DNA of 8,615 bases, from assembly GCA_046597185.1 (NCBI GenBank), contig JBKJLF010000536.1:1-8615 (forward strand), given 5' to 3'. This DNA comes from CAMBDR01 sp046597185 (GTDB lineage Bacteria > Pseudomonadota > Gammaproteobacteria > Burkholderiales > Burkholderiaceae_D). The notes under the pieces are model-generated. The model was not told where the DNA came from. It did no database searches and was given only the letters and a program-made list of their open reading frames with translations. Both the position numbers and the translations under genes were made by a program. How positions within the stretch are numbered: the first letter of the stretch is position 1; every line of letters begins with the position of its first letter. This document shows, piece after piece, positions 6,771 through 8,615 of this stretch.

Positions 6771-7463
6771 TTATCTTGCAATGGCTAACTGCCCGACATA
6801 CTCACTGCCAGCAACCCGGTGACTAATCAATACCCGATAAATTGCATTCCACTTTTTTAAATCCATCACCGTGACGCAACCTTCAGATATATTTCCGATA
6901 TGAATGAATCGGGAGTTATTTCCATACTCGATCGGGAACCATATCGCATCATGCGCGAGCGCGGGTTCGGTTTGGATATACGGCATCGTCATTCGCCTGT
7001 CGTGCGGTGCTTTGGGCGTGCCTATACGATACACACCGGGCGGCAGTGGCGTAAAGGTATGGAACGGCGGTGCCAACTTAGTATTCAGCGTGACCGTTGC
7101 CTGAATGCCATTAACGCTCAGCGTTGCGGTTTGCTGCACAAGTTTCACCGCCTTGGTGACGGAATACACCTCCTTGACGGCACCGTACCTCACTAAAACG
7201 GAAACCCCAGTCTGTAGTGGTGCTGTACTACCCAGAAATTCGCTGGCGTTAGCATCTTTCAAACTAGCAACCTTGTCTTTCGCCCTGCCATCCTTAATGA
7301 GGAAATAAGTTCGCCCGCCCTTCACTTCAAGTATCTCAATTTTGGTATATTCAACGATGGAGGTAGTAGTGTTGGTATCGCGCAATAGCACAGTCAGCCA
7401 ACCATCCGTAGCGACTTTATTCACATACATTATTTTTCGTGCCGCATTTGGTTTGCTTGCCAT
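6771..7463 (-). CDS. L,D-transpeptidase/DUF2778-like protein without signal peptide, candidate T6SS effector
   Basis: This encodes a 230-aa protein. The ATG at 7463 has AAGGA seven bases upstream; an ATG at 7484 has no such site. There is no signal peptide or membrane segment. The C-terminal half (about 140-230) carries the YkuD/DUF2778-like signature: a PPGVYRIG strand, then His188, Ser193, Gly195 and Cys196 in IHIGNISEGCVTV, close to the H...S-x-G-C of L,D-transpeptidases. Here His and Cys are eight residues apart, shorter than in typical YkuD enzymes and closer to DUF2778 proteins such as the T6SS effector Tlde1. Those enzymes cut or exchange residues on peptidoglycan tetrapeptides. The N-terminal 120 residues are beta-rich with no recognised domain. 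Lack of an export signal, an exported partner gene 13 bases on, and a Tae4 amidase gene upstream all favour a T6SS effector. The catalytic-domain call is moderate; the delivery route is inference. Confidence 0.6.
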   Translation of the reverse strand: MASKPNAARKIMYVNKVATDGWLTVLLRDTNTTTSIVEYTKIEILEVKGGRTYFLIKDGRAKDKVASLKDANASEFLGSTAPLQTGVSVLVRYGAVKEVYSVTKAVKLVQQTATLSVNGIQATVTLNTKLAPPFHTFTPLPPGVYRIGTPKAPHDRRMTMPYIQTEPALAHDAIWFPIEYGNNSRFIHIGNISEGCVTVMDLKKWNAIYRVLISHRVAGSEYVGQLAIAR

Positions 7464-7615
7464 AAAACAATCCTTGATACACATTAGTTAATTAATTCAC
7501 TTGAGAACGGGGTGGTGGTCAACCCTCGGCCGCCGCTTTGTTGCAGCTTGCTGCTTATTACTTAGGACATAGTAGCCATCATTGCTGTTCTTCACCCTAG
7601 CTACAGCAAAAACGG
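7464..7615 (-). promoter_or_regulatory. Intergenic spacer with weak promoter candidate between the two effector units
   Basis: This 152-base gap separates the putative Tae4 immunity gene from the L,D-transpeptidase-like gene. On the minus strand TTGACC (7522-7517) could be a -35 box, with TGAATT (7499-7494) 17 bases further and an AT-rich TAATTAATT-like stretch beyond. The -10 match is poor. A small inverted repeat, GCAGC-AA-GCTGC, lies near 7543-7554 with a two-base centre and no T-run, so it is not a terminator. AAGGA before the ATG at 7463 is the ribosome binding site. Confidence 0.3.
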
Positions 7616-8221
7616 TTATTGACCCGCGGTGGCAGGCTTGAGTTTAAAAAACACGAGGCAATTGAATGGCAAACCATTCTTTATCTGTAATGCTTCAATA
7701 TCCCGCACCTCAAGCCGCCAATGTTGCGCGGCGAATACTTCTACAATTTCAGAAAACACGTTGCCTTGCTTGAGCACACTTTCAACCACTTGATATGCGT
7801 TGGCTTTTGGATTGTTTGGCCGCCCTTTGGCACGGTTCCAGTGTTTTGAATTCGCCATAGCCGCACTTAGACGTTTTGAATATTCATCTGTCGCATCACC
7901 GCGCTGCAAACCGCCCCAACCAAAGCCATGCACGCCTTCGAGTGCATTGGTGTCGCTCAGCAATCGTGCTAATAGCATGCTGCGGTAGGGCTTTTGCTCA
8001 CTCAAATTGATGTTGCACTTGGAACTTTCCGAAAAACCAAAGCCTATTGTTGGTTCCTTTACATGACGCACAGTCCACACGATGGCGCAGCCCTCGCCAT
8101 GGGCGATATATTCAACCGTGTGGTAAGCGGGGTCGTCGTGCTTATCAATGACAATCGCCTCACTAGCATAGGCTGATTGCCAAAACAATAATAACGCTAA
8201 ATAGCAAAATAATTTGATCAT
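7616..8221 (-). CDS. Exported protein of unknown family, likely immunity protein for the Tae4 amidase
   Basis: This encodes a 201-aa protein. The ATG at 8221 is chosen because TAAGG, which includes the stop codon of the upstream amidase gene, sits just upstream, and because it opens a Sec signal peptide (MIKLFCYLALLLFWQSAYA, cleavage after residue 19). Starts further upstream would overlap the amidase gene and bury the signal. The mature protein has three cysteines (45, 69, 188), a Gly/Trp-rich GFGWGGLQRGD segment near 100, and a mixed alpha/beta look. Tai4, the known antitoxin of Tae4, is a smaller helical protein of about 100-120 residues, and I see no Tai4 motif. I do not recognise this family. 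Its position seven bases after Tae4 and its periplasmic location argue that it protects the producing cell, but this is inference from context. Confidence 0.65.
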   Translation of the reverse strand: MIKLFCYLALLLFWQSAYASEAIVIDKHDDPAYHTVEYIAHGEGCAIVWTVRHVKEPTIGFGFSESSKCNINLSEQKPYRSMLLARLLSDTNALEGVHGFGWGGLQRGDATDEYSKRLSAAMANSKHWNRAKGRPNNPKANAYQVVESVLKQGNVFSEIVEVFAAQHWRLEVRDIEALQIKNGLPFNCLVFFKLKPATAGQ

Positions 8222-8228
8222 GATTACC

Positions 8229-8615
8229 TTATTGAAGCGGCCAAAACCAAAATTCTGCTGAATCCCAATGGCAACCACTTTTACACACGTAAGTATCCCA
8301 GAAAAATAAAAAGCGCCCATGCCGCACTAGGTCAATATGCCCACCCAACGCACCATCTACAACATAAGTCGGAATCCGCATAAATGAAACGATGCCTTGC
8401 TTATCGCGAAGAAATTTTTCGCGCTCGGCAAACTTGAATTTTTGCGGCTTACCCAACAGGTTGGGTGCGGTGAGTATATTCGACAATTTACCTTGACCAG
8501 GTTCGACTCTTTTTCCTTTGTATGGCCCTTTTTTAATCTCGAATCGCCCTGGGATGGTAATGCCAGACTTGATAAAACAAAGACTCATTCGGATCGCGCA
8601 AGTATTGCGATAAGC
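8229..8615 (-). CDS. tae4: Type VI secretion amidase effector, Tae4 family, 5'-partial
   Basis: The gene enters from the right edge; 128 residues are visible and the start is missing. Tae4 enzymes are NlpC/P60-like amidases that cut the D-iGlu-mDAP bond in the peptide stem of peptidoglycan in target cells. The first visible residues, NTCAIRMSLCF, hold the catalytic Cys (visible residue 6, bases 8600-8598) in the family's C-A-I-R-M-S context. The catalytic His is residue 93 in GGHIDL, and the family ending W-x-S-x-E-x-WFWPL is present. Asp at visible residue 107 (WDTY) or in HID could be the third triad member. CKSGC near 111-115 may form a disulfide. Only about 20-40 residues should be missing compared with usual family lengths. 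An internal ATG at 8588 is not the true start, because the catalytic Cys lies before it. The stop codon overlaps the ribosome binding site of the immunity candidate. Confidence 0.88.
   Translation of the reverse strand, partial: AYRNTCAIRMSLCFIKSGITIPGRFEIKKGPYKGKRVEPGQGKLSNILTAPNLLGKPQKFKFAEREKFLRDKQGIVSFMRIPTYVVDGALGGHIDLVRHGRFLFFWDTYVCKSGCHWDSAEFWFWPLQ

Noticed and set aside
7543..7554. Inverted repeat GCAGC-TT-GCTGC as a terminator
   Set aside because: The two-base centre cannot form a loop without opening the stem, and no T-run follows on either strand.
8229..8588. Complete short protein starting at the ATG at 8588
   Set aside because: The frame stays open to the window edge, and the residues just before this ATG contain the family's catalytic Cys (NTCAIR), so the true start lies outside the window.

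Overview
The window suggests a Gram-negative bacterium, probably a proteobacterium. The main reasons are Sec and Tat-like signal peptides, a NarL-type response regulator fragment and a gene for a type VI secretion (T6SS) amidase effector of the Tae4 family. A betaproteobacterial origin is only a guess from protein style. Apart from a response regulator fragment at the left edge (+ strand), every gene lies on the minus strand and is read from right to left.

Right third (about 8615 down to 6140; visibly more AT-rich): two consecutive two-gene units that look like antibacterial effector/immunity pairs. The first is a Tae4 peptidoglycan amidase (cut by the window edge, but with its catalytic Cys and His visible), followed 7 bases later by a Sec-exported 201-aa protein of no family I recognise, likely its immunity protein. 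After a 152-base spacer with a weak promoter candidate comes the second unit. Its first gene encodes a 230-aa protein with no signal peptide and an L,D-transpeptidase/DUF2778-like His...Ser-x-Gly-Cys motif. Its second gene, 13 bases later, encodes a Sec-exported, six-cysteine, TPR-like protein. In both units a catalytic wall-targeting protein without a visible export signal is followed by a periplasmic partner, which is the logic of T6SS effectors delivered to the periplasm. The second pair is the best candidate for something undescribed.

Middle and left (6104 down to 387; GC-rich): a compact three-gene operon for exported proteins. It encodes a 1310-aa multidomain protein (novel N-terminal region, Ig-like domain, four fibronectin III-like repeats, a Calx-beta-like domain and a C-terminal domain). 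Next is a rhodanese-like exported protein lacking the catalytic cysteine, joined by a 4-base ATGA overlap. Last is a transglutaminase-like cysteine protein with a Tat-like signal peptide and an intact Cys-His-Asp triad. The tight coupling implies a shared extracytoplasmic job, perhaps processing or cross-linking of the large protein, but nothing here fixes the function. A strong hairpin at 6150-6171 sits between the effector cassette and this operon.

Left edge (2-397, +): the 3' portion of a response regulator gene. Its receiver half looks sound, but its HTH stops early and converges tail to tail with the transglutaminase-like gene, overlapping it by 11 bases. No tRNA, rRNA, CRISPR array, transposase or other mobile element was seen.
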